64,000 nt of DNA from Pseudoxanthomonas sp. Lineage in GTDB: Bacteria > Pseudomonadota > Gammaproteobacteria > Xanthomonadales > Xanthomonadaceae. The DNA lies in NCBI RefSeq assembly GCF_027498035.1, contig NZ_CP114978.1, positions 496,001 through 560,000 of the forward strand. Reading direction: 5' to 3'. Shown in pieces: positions 57,713 through 64,000 of the stretch. Position numbers and translations under genes: made by a program. Under the pieces are notes generated by a model. That model did not search any database. It worked only from the letters and a program-made list of their open reading frames with translations, and was not told where the DNA came from. How positions within the stretch are numbered: position 1 is the first letter of the stretch; every line of letters starts with the position of its first letter.

Positions 57713-59914
57713 TTAGGCCAATGTCAACGCCGGTTGCGGTGACCGAGCGGGCCTGGATGCCGCGGCGTGAGCGATGGGAAGCAGCGATACGCGCGGGCCG
57801 AGATTCAGCGCCTGCGCATCCAGCCGGAAGACGGCGACCGCATCGCTGAGCTGGGACGCCTGTTCTTCCATGGCGCGTGCGGCGGCGGTGGCTTCTTCGA
57901 CCAGCGCGGCGTTCTGCTGGGTCGCTTCGTCCATCTGGGTGACGGTGAGGTTGACCTGCTCGATGCCGGCCGACTGCTCCTGCGAGGCAGCAGAAATCTC
58001 GGCCATGATGTCGGTGACCCGCTGCACGCTGCCGACGATCTCGCCCATGGTCTGGCCGGCCTTGTCGACCAGGGCCGAACCTTCGGCGACCTTGCCGACG
58101 GAGTCGTCGATCAGCGATTTGATTTCCTTGGCCGCGGACGCCGAGCGCTGGGCCAGGGTGCGCACTTCGCTGGCGACGACGGCGAAGCCACGGCCCTGTT
58201 CGCCGGCACGCGCAGCTTCGACCGCGGCGTTGAGCGCCAGGATGTTGGTCTGGAAGGCGATGCCGTCGATGACCGAGATAATCTCGGCGATCTTCTTCGA
58301 GGAGGTCTGGATGGCGGCCATGGTGGTGACGACCTGGCCGACGACTTCGCCGCCCTGCGAGGCGACCGTAGCGGCACCGATGGACAGCTGGTTGGCCTGG
58401 CGCGCGTGTTCGGCGTTCTGGCGGACGGTGGAGGTCAGCTCTTCCATCGAGGCGGCGGTTTCTTCCAGGCTGGCCGCCTGCTGCTCGGTCCGTACCGAGA
58501 GGTCGCTGTTGCCGGCCGCGATCTCGCTGGAGGCGGTGTTGATGTTGCTGGCCGCAGCCTGGATCCGGCCGACGATCTCCGTCAGTCGTTCCACCGTCGC
58601 GTTGGCGTCATCACGCATGACTGCGAACACGCCGTGGAACTCACCCTCCATGCGCGAGGTCAGGTCGCCGTCGGCAATGGCACGCAGGAGGGTGGAGAGC
58701 GATCCGAGACTGCCATCGGCGGTGGACATCAGCAGGTTGAGGCTGCTCACCATGGCATGGAACTCGTACTGGAACTGTTCGGCGTCGCCGCGCACGCTGA
58801 AGTCGCCCTTGACCGCGGCGTTGGACAGGCGTGCGATCTCCCGGTTGATCGCACCGAGATTCCGCTTGACCATGTCCATGGATTCGCTGATCGCGGCCTT
58901 TTCGCCCGGCAGTCGCTCCATGTCGCCACTGAGGTCGCCGATGGCATAGCGCTGGGTCAGGTCGACGACCTGCATCTTGACCGCGATGTGTTCTGCGACC
59001 AGCGCGTTGACTCCTTCCACCATGCGCCGGTAGTCACCCGGGAAGCGCGTCTGATCGATGCGGAAGCTGATCATGCCGGCGCCGTGTTGGCGTGCCATCT
59101 CGCTTTGCGCGGCCATCACGGCCTGCAGCTGGGCCTGCATGGTCCGCATGCTGTCGAGCAGCTGGCCGGATTCGTCACGGCTGGTGCTGGTGATGCGGTT
59201 GTCGAGCTGTCCCTGCGCGATGGCGCTGGCGACCCGGGTGGCCTCGCCCAGCGGGCGTGCGATCGCGCGTGCGATCACCCAGCCGAGCAGGGATGCCAGG
59301 ATCACGATCGCGGCCATGACGCTGGCCACCCATCGCGTCGTGCGCTGGTGTATCACATTGGCTTCCAGGATTTCCCGGTCCAGGGCCTTGGTGTTGTAGG
59401 TGGCCAGCTCCTTGAGCATGGCGAACAGCAGGCGCCGGCCCTCGAGCGAGGTGCTGTAGGACACCTGGCGGCCGGTCGCGAAGTCGCCGGCGGCGATGGC
59501 CGCGGCAATCCTGTCATGGGTGGCGAAGTACGCGGTCAGTGCCTGCCTCATCTTTTCGTAGAGCGCGGTCTCTTCTGCGCTCGAATTGATGGAGAGCTTC
59601 CGATAGTCGGCCTCGTCCTTCTCCACCTGCGCACGCGCGTCGGCAAGACGCTTGGCGTACTCGGCGACTTTCTCCGGGTGGCCTTCTTCGTCGAGCTGGG
59701 AGAGCTCAAAGATGCGGTATTCGCCAAGCGTCGCGTGCATGCTGGACAGGTGCTGCACGGATGGCATCCAGTTACTGCTGATCTCGCTCAATTGCCTGTT
59801 GGACGCGTTCATGCGCGCCAGCGAAAAGAAACCCAGCGCGAGTGTCATCAGGGTCGTGATGGTGAAGGCCAGGAGCAGCTTCTTAGCGATCGGCAGGTGA
59901 TAGAACCATTGCAT
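57713..59914 (-). CDS. Methyl-accepting chemotaxis protein with four-helix-bundle sensor, no docking tail
   Basis: 733 residues. Membrane segments at about 12-32 and 195-216 enclose a 4HB_MCP-type sensor (RMNASNRQLSEISSNWMPSV). HAMP and HAMP-like repeats follow, then an MA domain with the tip VIDGIAFQTNILALNAA. The C-terminus ends QPALTLA and lacks the xWxxF pentapeptide found in its two neighbours, so it would depend on them for efficient methylation. A sigma28-like promoter lies 100 bases upstream. The dCache receptor gene follows after 108 bases and may be cotranscribed. Confidence 0.94.
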   Translation of the reverse strand: MQWFYHLPIAKKLLLAFTITTLMTLALGFFSLARMNASNRQLSEISSNWMPSVQHLSSMHATLGEYRIFELSQLDEEGHPEKVAEYAKRLADARAQVEKDEADYRKLSINSSAEETALYEKMRQALTAYFATHDRIAAAIAAGDFATGRQVSYSTSLEGRRLLFAMLKELATYNTKALDREILEANVIHQRTTRWVASVMAAIVILASLLGWVIARAIARPLGEATRVASAIAQGQLDNRITSTSRDESGQLLDSMRTMQAQLQAVMAAQSEMARQHGAGMISFRIDQTRFPGDYRRMVEGVNALVAEHIAVKMQVVDLTQRYAIGDLSGDMERLPGEKAAISESMDMVKRNLGAINREIARLSNAAVKGDFSVRGDAEQFQYEFHAMVSSLNLLMSTADGSLGSLSTLLRAIADGDLTSRMEGEFHGVFAVMRDDANATVERLTEIVGRIQAAASNINTASSEIAAGNSDLSVRTEQQAASLEETAASMEELTSTVRQNAEHARQANQLSIGAATVASQGGEVVGQVVTTMAAIQTSSKKIAEIISVIDGIAFQTNILALNAAVEAARAGEQGRGFAVVASEVRTLAQRSASAAKEIKSLIDDSVGKVAEGSALVDKAGQTMGEIVGSVQRVTDIMAEISAASQEQSAGIEQVNLTVTQMDEATQQNAALVEEATAAARAMEEQASQLSDAVAVFRLDAQALNLGPRVSLLPIAHAAASRPARSPQPALTLA

Positions 59915-60013
59915 TGGAGCTTCCTTTCACAGGTCTTGGAGGCGTGATGGTCGATGGCGTGGCCGGGCACAGGCGCGGACTCCAACCACGTGCGGTGGCT
60001 GGGCCCATGGGGG

Positions 60014-60040
60014 ATATCGGCAAGCCGTCGGGGGGCTTGA
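60014..60040 (-). promoter_or_regulatory. Candidate sigma28 promoter of the chemoreceptor gene at 57713-59914
   Basis: On the minus strand TCAA, 15 bases, GCCGATAT. Close to the flagellar consensus TAAA-N15-GCCGATAA with exact spacing. Expected leader about 93 bases. Confidence 0.72.
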
Positions 60041-60104
60041 GCGTCCTTGCTTCGCCGCCGCGGCGTCCGCTTTCCGTGCGGCGGAACCGCCCTGGAGCTT
60101 GGCC

Positions 60105-60131
60105 AAAAAGAAAGCCGGCGATGCCGGCTTT
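60105..60131 (-). terminator. Intrinsic terminator after cheA
   Basis: AAAGCCGGC (60111-60119) and GCCGGCTTT (60123-60131) form a 9-bp stem; on the minus strand CTTTTTGG follows. It starts 12 bases after the cheA stop and ends the STAS-cheY-cheA unit. Confidence 0.9.
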
Positions 60132-60142
60132 CGTTGGGTCGA

Positions 60143-62137
60143 TCAGGCGGCGTGCGGTATCCGCAATGTGCGGACCAGTCCGCCGATATCCACGATCAGC
60201 GCGACCCGGCCATCACCAAGGATCGTGGCGCCGGAAATGCCGGCGATGCGGCGGTAGTTGTTCTCGATGTTCTTGACCACGACCTGCTGCTGGCCAACCA
60301 GCTCGTCCACTTCCAGGGCGATCTTCTGTCCGTCGGCCTCGACCACCACCACCAATGGCTGGCCCTGCGATGCGCGGCCGTAGCCATAGGCATCGCTGAG
60401 CGAGACGATCGGCAGGTATTCGCCGCGCACGCGCAGGACCCGGCCTTCGCCGCCCATCGTGCGGATGTCGTCCGGCTTGGGCTGCAGGGCCTCGAGCACG
60501 TAGGCCAGCGGCAGGATCACGGTTTCGCCAGCGACCGACACGGTCATGCCATCGAGGATCGCCAGGGTCAGCGGCAGGCGGATCAGTACGCGCGTGCCAT
60601 GACCGGCATTGCTTTCAAGCTGGACTTCGCCGCCGAGCCCCTGGATGTTCCGTCGCACCACATCCATGCCGACGCCGCGACCGGACAGGTCGGTGACCGC
60701 CTCGGCGGTCGAGAAACCCGGCGCGAAGATCAGGTCCCACACCTGGGCGTCGCTGGGGTTGTCCGACACGGCGATGCCGCGCTCATGCGCCTTTTCCAGG
60801 ATCCTGGCGCGGTTGAGGCCGCGGCCGTCGTCGCTGACTTCGATGACGATGTGCCCGCCCTGGTGCGAGGCCGCCAGGGTGATGGTGCCGGTCTCGTCCT
60901 TGCCCGATGCACGACGTGCTTCCGGCAGTTCCAGGCCGTGGTCGATGGAATTGCGGACCAGGTGCACGAGCGGGTCGGCGATCTTCTCGATGAGGCCCTT
61001 GTCCAGTTCGGTGCTCTCGCCGATGGTGCGCAGGCGGACCTGCTTGCCCAGGCGGGTGGAAAGGTCGCGGACCAGGCGCGGGAAACGCCGGAAGACAGCA
61101 TCCACCGGCAGCATGCGCACGCCGATGACGGCTTCCTGCAGGTCGCGCGTATTGCGCTCCAGCAGGTCCAGGCCGGCGAACAGCTGCTCGGCGTGGGCGG
61201 GATCCAGGCCACCGGAGACCTGCTTGAGCATGGCCTGGGTGATGACCAGTTCGCCGACCAGGTTGATCAGTGCATCGACCTTGTCGACACTGACCCGGAT
61301 CGAGGTCTCGGCTTCCTGCGCGGCCGCGTTTCCAGCCGGTGCATTGGCGGCCACGGTGGCCGCCGGTGCGGAGGTGGTGGTGTCCGGGGCTGGCGCAAGC
61401 ACAGGGGCCGGCCCGGTGGCCAGGTCCGGCGACGGGACTTCGCGGATATCCAGTTCGCAATCGTCGACGACCCAGGCGAAGGTGTCCTCGATCGCGCTGC
61501 GCGGAATCTGACCGACCAGGCCCAGGTCCCAGGCCAGGTAGGCTTCGAGCGGGTCAAGGTCGCCGAAGCCGGGCAGGCGGCCGCTGCGGCAGGCGACCTG
61601 CAGTGGGCCGAGGTGTTCGAGCTCGCGGAAGATGCGAAGCGGGTCGTTGCCACTCATGAACAGCGACGGCGCAGGGGTGAAGCCGATCTGCCAGGCCTGC
61701 GGTTCGGCCGACTGGTTGCTTGCCGGGATGGCTGCGGCGGCCGGCGCGGCCCCGGTCATCGCCTGCTGCAGCTGGGCGTGGATGGCCTGGACTGCGACAG
61801 GGTCGGCGGGCGTGCCATGTTCGGCTTCGCGCAGCAGTGCGCGGAGCACGTCCACCGAACCCAGGATCGCGTCGATTGCCTGCGGCTCGATCTGGCGCTT
61901 GCCCGAACGTAGTTCGTCGAGCAACGTTTCCAGCACATGGGTCAACCCGGCCATGGCATCGAAGCCGAAGGTCGCCGCGCCGCCCTTGATCGAATGCGCT
62001 GCCCGGAAGACGGAGTTGATGACCTCCGGATCGCGGCTGCCTTGTTCCAGGGCAAGCAGGCCGGCTTCCATCGCATCCAGCCCTTCGCGGCTTTCCTCGA
62101 AAAAAGTGGCGTGGAAGCGTTGCAGGTCCATGCTCAT
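60143..62137 (-). CDS. cheA: Chemotaxis histidine kinase CheA
   Basis: 664 residues. The P1 (Hpt) domain has the phospho-accepting His48 in FRAAHSIKGGAATFG. A middle domain (about residues 150-235) contains GNDPLRIFRELEHLG and YLAWDLGLVG, a form common in non-enteric CheA. An alanine/proline linker is followed by the P3 dimerisation helices (RVSVDKVDALINLVGELVIT), the P4 kinase (LVRNSIDHGLE, VSDDGRGLN, DLSGRGVGMDVVRRN) and the P5 CheW-like domain (LPLAYVLEALQPKP; LALEVDEL-type strand). It phosphorylates CheY and CheB. It lies 34 bases after cheY on the same transcript. Confidence 0.97.
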   Translation of the reverse strand: MSMDLQRFHATFFEESREGLDAMEAGLLALEQGSRDPEVINSVFRAAHSIKGGAATFGFDAMAGLTHVLETLLDELRSGKRQIEPQAIDAILGSVDVLRALLREAEHGTPADPVAVQAIHAQLQQAMTGAAPAAAAIPASNQSAEPQAWQIGFTPAPSLFMSGNDPLRIFRELEHLGPLQVACRSGRLPGFGDLDPLEAYLAWDLGLVGQIPRSAIEDTFAWVVDDCELDIREVPSPDLATGPAPVLAPAPDTTTSAPAATVAANAPAGNAAAQEAETSIRVSVDKVDALINLVGELVITQAMLKQVSGGLDPAHAEQLFAGLDLLERNTRDLQEAVIGVRMLPVDAVFRRFPRLVRDLSTRLGKQVRLRTIGESTELDKGLIEKIADPLVHLVRNSIDHGLELPEARRASGKDETGTITLAASHQGGHIVIEVSDDGRGLNRARILEKAHERGIAVSDNPSDAQVWDLIFAPGFSTAEAVTDLSGRGVGMDVVRRNIQGLGGEVQLESNAGHGTRVLIRLPLTLAILDGMTVSVAGETVILPLAYVLEALQPKPDDIRTMGGEGRVLRVRGEYLPIVSLSDAYGYGRASQGQPLVVVVEADGQKIALEVDELVGQQQVVVKNIENNYRRIAGISGATILGDGRVALIVDIGGLVRTLRIPHAA

Positions 62138-62171
62138 GGCGCGCGGTCCGGATCGTTGGGGAAGGTGTGGC

Positions 62172-62537
62172 TCAGCCCAGGACTTTCTGGACGGTGGCGA
62201 CGAGCTGCTCGGGATTGAACGGCTTGACCAGCCAGCCGGTGGCGCCGGCGGCCTTGCCTTCGGATTTCTTGTCGGCGGCCGATTCGGTGGTCAGCATCAG
62301 CATCGGCGTGAACTTGTATTCGGCCAGCTGGCGCAGTTCGCGGATCAGTGAGATGCCATCCATGTTGGGCATGTTCACGTCGGTGACCACGGCATTGAAC
62401 CGGCGGCCCTTGGCGCGGCCGAGCGCGATGGCGCCATCTTCGGCTTCCTCGACCGAAAAGCCGGCGGAGGTGAGGGCGAAAGAGACCATCTGGCGCATCG
62501 ACGCCGAATCATCCACCACCAAAATACATGCGCTCAT
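62172..62537 (-). CDS. cheY: Chemotaxis response regulator CheY
   Basis: 121 residues, a stand-alone receiver. Acidic pocket in ILVVDDSASMRQM, phospho-acceptor Asp53 in VVTDVNMPNMDGISL, the threonine in MLMLTTESA and the lysine in WLVKPFNPEQL are all in place. Phospho-CheY binds the flagellar switch. The ATG at 62537 overlaps the stop of the STAS gene by four bases (ATGA), fixing the start and coupling translation. Confidence 0.96.
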   Translation of the reverse strand: MSACILVVDDSASMRQMVSFALTSAGFSVEEAEDGAIALGRAKGRRFNAVVTDVNMPNMDGISLIRELRQLAEYKFTPMLMLTTESAADKKSEGKAAGATGWLVKPFNPEQLVATVQKVLG

Positions 62538-62842
62538 GCAGCGTTCTCCACGGAATTCAGTTTGTCGGTTGTTGCGGGCAGGCCCAGCGCATCGCTGACC
62601 CCCAGGAGCCGTGCCGCGTCGCGGAACGTGTCGTTGCAAGCCTGGAAAACGGTGCGTTTGCCATCCTTGCGCCGGGTGTCGATGAAGGCGCACAGCACCT
62701 GCACCGAAGCGGTGTGGATGCGACGCACCTGGCCTGCATCCAGTTGCAGCTCCGCATCGGAGGCCAGCAGCGGTGCCAGCTTCTGTTTCAGATCGGCGCT
62801 GTTCTCGATGCCGAGGTCATCGCCAAGTTGAACTGTGCTCAT
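62534..62842 (-). CDS. STAS-domain protein linked to chemotaxis genes
   Basis: 102 residues. A STAS (anti-sigma-factor-antagonist-like) fold is suggested by VQLGDDLGIENSADLKQKL, the strand AELQLDAGQVRRIHTASVQV with Thr/Ser at the usual phosphorylation site, and a C-terminal helix (FRDAARLLGVSDALGL). STAS proteins of this sort are often the first gene of cheY-cheA operons in environmental gammaproteobacteria, but their function is not established. The ATG at 62842 is chosen because similarity starts there and a consensus sigma28 promoter ends 32 bases upstream. Confidence 0.85.
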   Translation of the reverse strand: MSTVQLGDDLGIENSADLKQKLAPLLASDAELQLDAGQVRRIHTASVQVLCAFIDTRRKDGKRTVFQACNDTFRDAARLLGVSDALGLPATTDKLNSVENAA

Positions 62843-62873
62843 CGCGGCCCTGCAGGGAATGGTTCTACCGCAG

Positions 62874-62900
62874 GTATCGGCCGGGGCCTGGGGATCTTTA
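62874..62900 (-). promoter_or_regulatory. Sigma28 (FliA) promoter of the STAS-cheY-cheA operon
   Basis: On the minus strand TAAA, exactly 15 bases, then GCCGATAC: the best match to the flagellar consensus in the window. The expected start near 62867 leaves a leader of about 25 bases. Confidence 0.82.
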
Positions 62901-62951
62901 GGGCGATGCGGCTGGCGCTGGAGCGCCACATGGCCGTGACGGGGTTTGACG

Positions 62952-63143
62952 GTAGAGCCGAGCTTGCTCGGCTGCTCTCCGGCCCGGTCATGGGGGAAGC
63001 CCCGGCGGAGCAAGCTGCGCTCTACACACAGCCGGTTCGCGGGATCCCTGTAGAGACGAGCCTGTGGCAATCCCCTCTTTGGGACTCGGCTGCTCTTCGG
63101 CCAGATCATCGGGAAAGCCCCAGCGCAGCAAGCTGCGCTCTAC
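62952..63143. repeat. Cluster of GTAG-type REP palindromes (two bipartite units)
   Basis: Unit 1: GTAG plus hairpin AGCCGAGC-TT-GCTCGGCT at 62952-62973, and an inverted partner ending CTAC at 63004-63025. Unit 2: a degenerate left part beginning GTAGAG at 63050 and a perfect inverted partner AGCGCAGC-AA-GCTGCGCT-CTAC at 63122-63143. The GTAG-headed hairpin is the hallmark of REPs described in Stenotrophomonas. The cluster fills most of the 371-base gap between the STAS gene and the CheW-like gene; no protein gene was seen in the gap. Confidence 0.85.
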
Positions 63144-63213
63144 ATGATGTTCCGCGTGGCAGGTCCCTGGATTGCTGTTTGCGCGGGAATGACGGGCAAT
63201 ACGCCGGCCATCG

Positions 63214-64000
63214 CTAATGCAGCAGCTGTTCGGCATCGAGCAGGATCATCGGCGGCCCTGCCACCCGGGCCACGCCGCGGAACAGGTCGTTGGAGATGCG
63301 GCCGATGCGGGCGGTATCCGGCAGTTCGATCTGCTGGTCGGTGAGCGTGGCGACGTCTTCGACCGCCGATACGCGCAAGCCGAGGGCCTCGCCGTTTTCT
63401 TCCAGCACCACGATCCGGGTCAGCATGTCCATCTCGACCGGTGCCGCACCCAGGTGCAACCCCAGGTCGATGACGGGCACGACCTGGCCGCGCAGATTCA
63501 TGATGCCGAGCATCGACGCCGCGGTGCCACGCAGTGGCAGCAGCGGCACCGGGAGCACGACTTCCTGCACCTTGAGCAGTTCCAGCGCATAGGCCTGTTC
63601 GCCGCAACGCAGGCGTAGCCAGCGGGTACTGCGGTCGGGGGCGCGTCGATTGCGCGGCGGTGCCGCTGCATCGACGGAGGAGCCTTGCGGCATGAACGAC
63701 TGCAGATCGACCAGCGGCACCTGCGGTGCGAACGCATCGCGGGTGCGTTCGGCCTGGGCGCGGTGCTCGGGCGGATGCACCATCGAACCAGCTTGCTCGG
63801 CCTGCATGGCAGCATCGGCGTCTGCTTCGGCGAGGTTTTCCGCGGCGGTCGACAGGATGCCGGCCAAGGCTGGATCGGCGTCGGCTTCAGCCAGGACTGC
63901 GGCGGCGAGTTCCTCGGGCGTCGGACCTTTCCGTTCTGGAGCGGGCGCCTGGATCGACAGGATCCCGGCCAGGGCTGGATCGGCATCGGCTTCAGCCAGG
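63214..64000 (-). CDS. CheW-like protein with a repeat-containing N-terminal extension; start lies beyond the window
   Basis: The C-terminal half is a CheW domain: STRWLRLRCGEQAYALELLK, VQEVVLPVPLLPLRG, GIMNLRGQVVPVIDLGLHLG, LGLRVSAVEDVATL and PPMILLDAEQLL. The N-terminal part is open to the end of the window with no stop or convincing start, so the gene is cut at 64000. This extension is alanine/aspartate/proline-rich and contains two nearly identical 15-residue repeats (LAEADADPALAGILS) and a third degenerate one. It probably is a flexible tether. A TTG at 63865-63867 falls inside a repeat and is not a likely start. It is separated from the STAS gene by the REP cluster. Confidence 0.88.
   Translation of the reverse strand, partial: LAEADADPALAGILSIQAPAPERKGPTPEELAAAVLAEADADPALAGILSTAAENLAEADADAAMQAEQAGSMVHPPEHRAQAERTRDAFAPQVPLVDLQSFMPQGSSVDAAAPPRNRRAPDRSTRWLRLRCGEQAYALELLKVQEVVLPVPLLPLRGTAASMLGIMNLRGQVVPVIDLGLHLGAAPVEMDMLTRIVVLEENGEALGLRVSAVEDVATLTDQQIELPDTARIGRISNDLFRGVARVAGPPMILLDAEQLLH
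63850..63999 (-). repeat. 45-bp direct repeats inside the CheW-like gene
   Basis: Bases 63955-63999 and 63850-63894 match at 42 of 45 positions and are 105 bases apart, an in-frame 35-codon period. Both encode LAEADADPALAGILS. More copies may lie beyond the window. Confidence 0.85.

Noticed and set aside
63865..63867. TTG as the start codon of the CheW-like gene
   Set aside because: It lies inside the second copy of the in-frame repeat, and the frame stays open upstream to the window end.

Overview
The window looks like chromosomal DNA of a gammaproteobacterium of the family Xanthomonadaceae (Xanthomonas, Stenotrophomonas or Pseudoxanthomonas type). It is uniformly GC-rich, carries the complete DSF quorum-sensing (rpf) gene set in xanthomonad order, has GTAG-type palindromic repeats like those described in Stenotrophomonas, and shows the neighbourhood fur-recN-hrcA-grpE-dnaK-dnaJ...dapB-carA-carB-greA-rpfE-recJ. 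The genus cannot be fixed from this sequence alone.

Layout. (1) 1-4.5 kb: the end of an unusual lipase-like/subtilisin fusion gene cut by the window edge, then smpB, ratA-rnfH, bamE and fur. (2) 4.5-11.3 kb: recN divergent from the heat-shock cluster hrcA-grpE-dnaK-dnaJ, with a good sigma32-type promoter before dnaK and intrinsic terminators after dnaK and dnaJ. (3) 11.4-24 kb: a secreted DUF3857/transglutaminase-like protein, a three-domain prephenate dehydrogenase-ACT-GNAT protein, an aminotransferase, dapB, carAB, greA, rpfE and recJ. (4) 25-45 kb: a long palindromic repeat, a two-gene membrane glycan-modification operon (acyltransferase plus GT39), rpfD, prfB (with its programmed +1 frameshift), lysS, rpfG-rpfC, rpfF, rpfB, a small lipoprotein, aconitase A (rpfA), a PIN-domain toxin-antitoxin pair and aconitase B. 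(5) 45-64 kb: a chemotaxis cluster entirely on the minus strand: CheW-like protein (cut by the window end), STAS protein, CheY, CheA, three chemoreceptors, a YcgR/PilZ protein, CheW, a small exported protein, CheR, CheD, CheB and a PAS-GAF-GGDEF-EAL protein.

How it works together. RpfF makes and RpfC senses the fatty-acid signal DSF; RpfG degrades cyclic-di-GMP in response. RpfB, the fatty acyl-CoA ligase for signal turnover, is broken here by a single extra base. A perfect CRP-type (Clp) palindrome lies between rpfB and rpfF. The chemotaxis block also contains two candidate cyclic-di-GMP proteins, a YcgR-type PilZ protein and a phosphodiesterase with a degenerate GGDEF motif, so the region links quorum sensing, cyclic-di-GMP and motility. 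Five matches to the flagellar sigma28 (FliA) promoter stand in front of transcription units of the chemotaxis block on the correct strand.

No tRNA, rRNA, CRISPR array, insertion sequence or prophage was recognised. The clearest anomalies are the rpfB frameshift, the lipase-like/subtilisin fusion, the TyrA-ACT-GNAT fusion that starts on a TTG inside an upstream terminator, near-identical signalling domains in two adjacent chemoreceptors, a repeat-bearing CheW, and the sigma28 promoter series.
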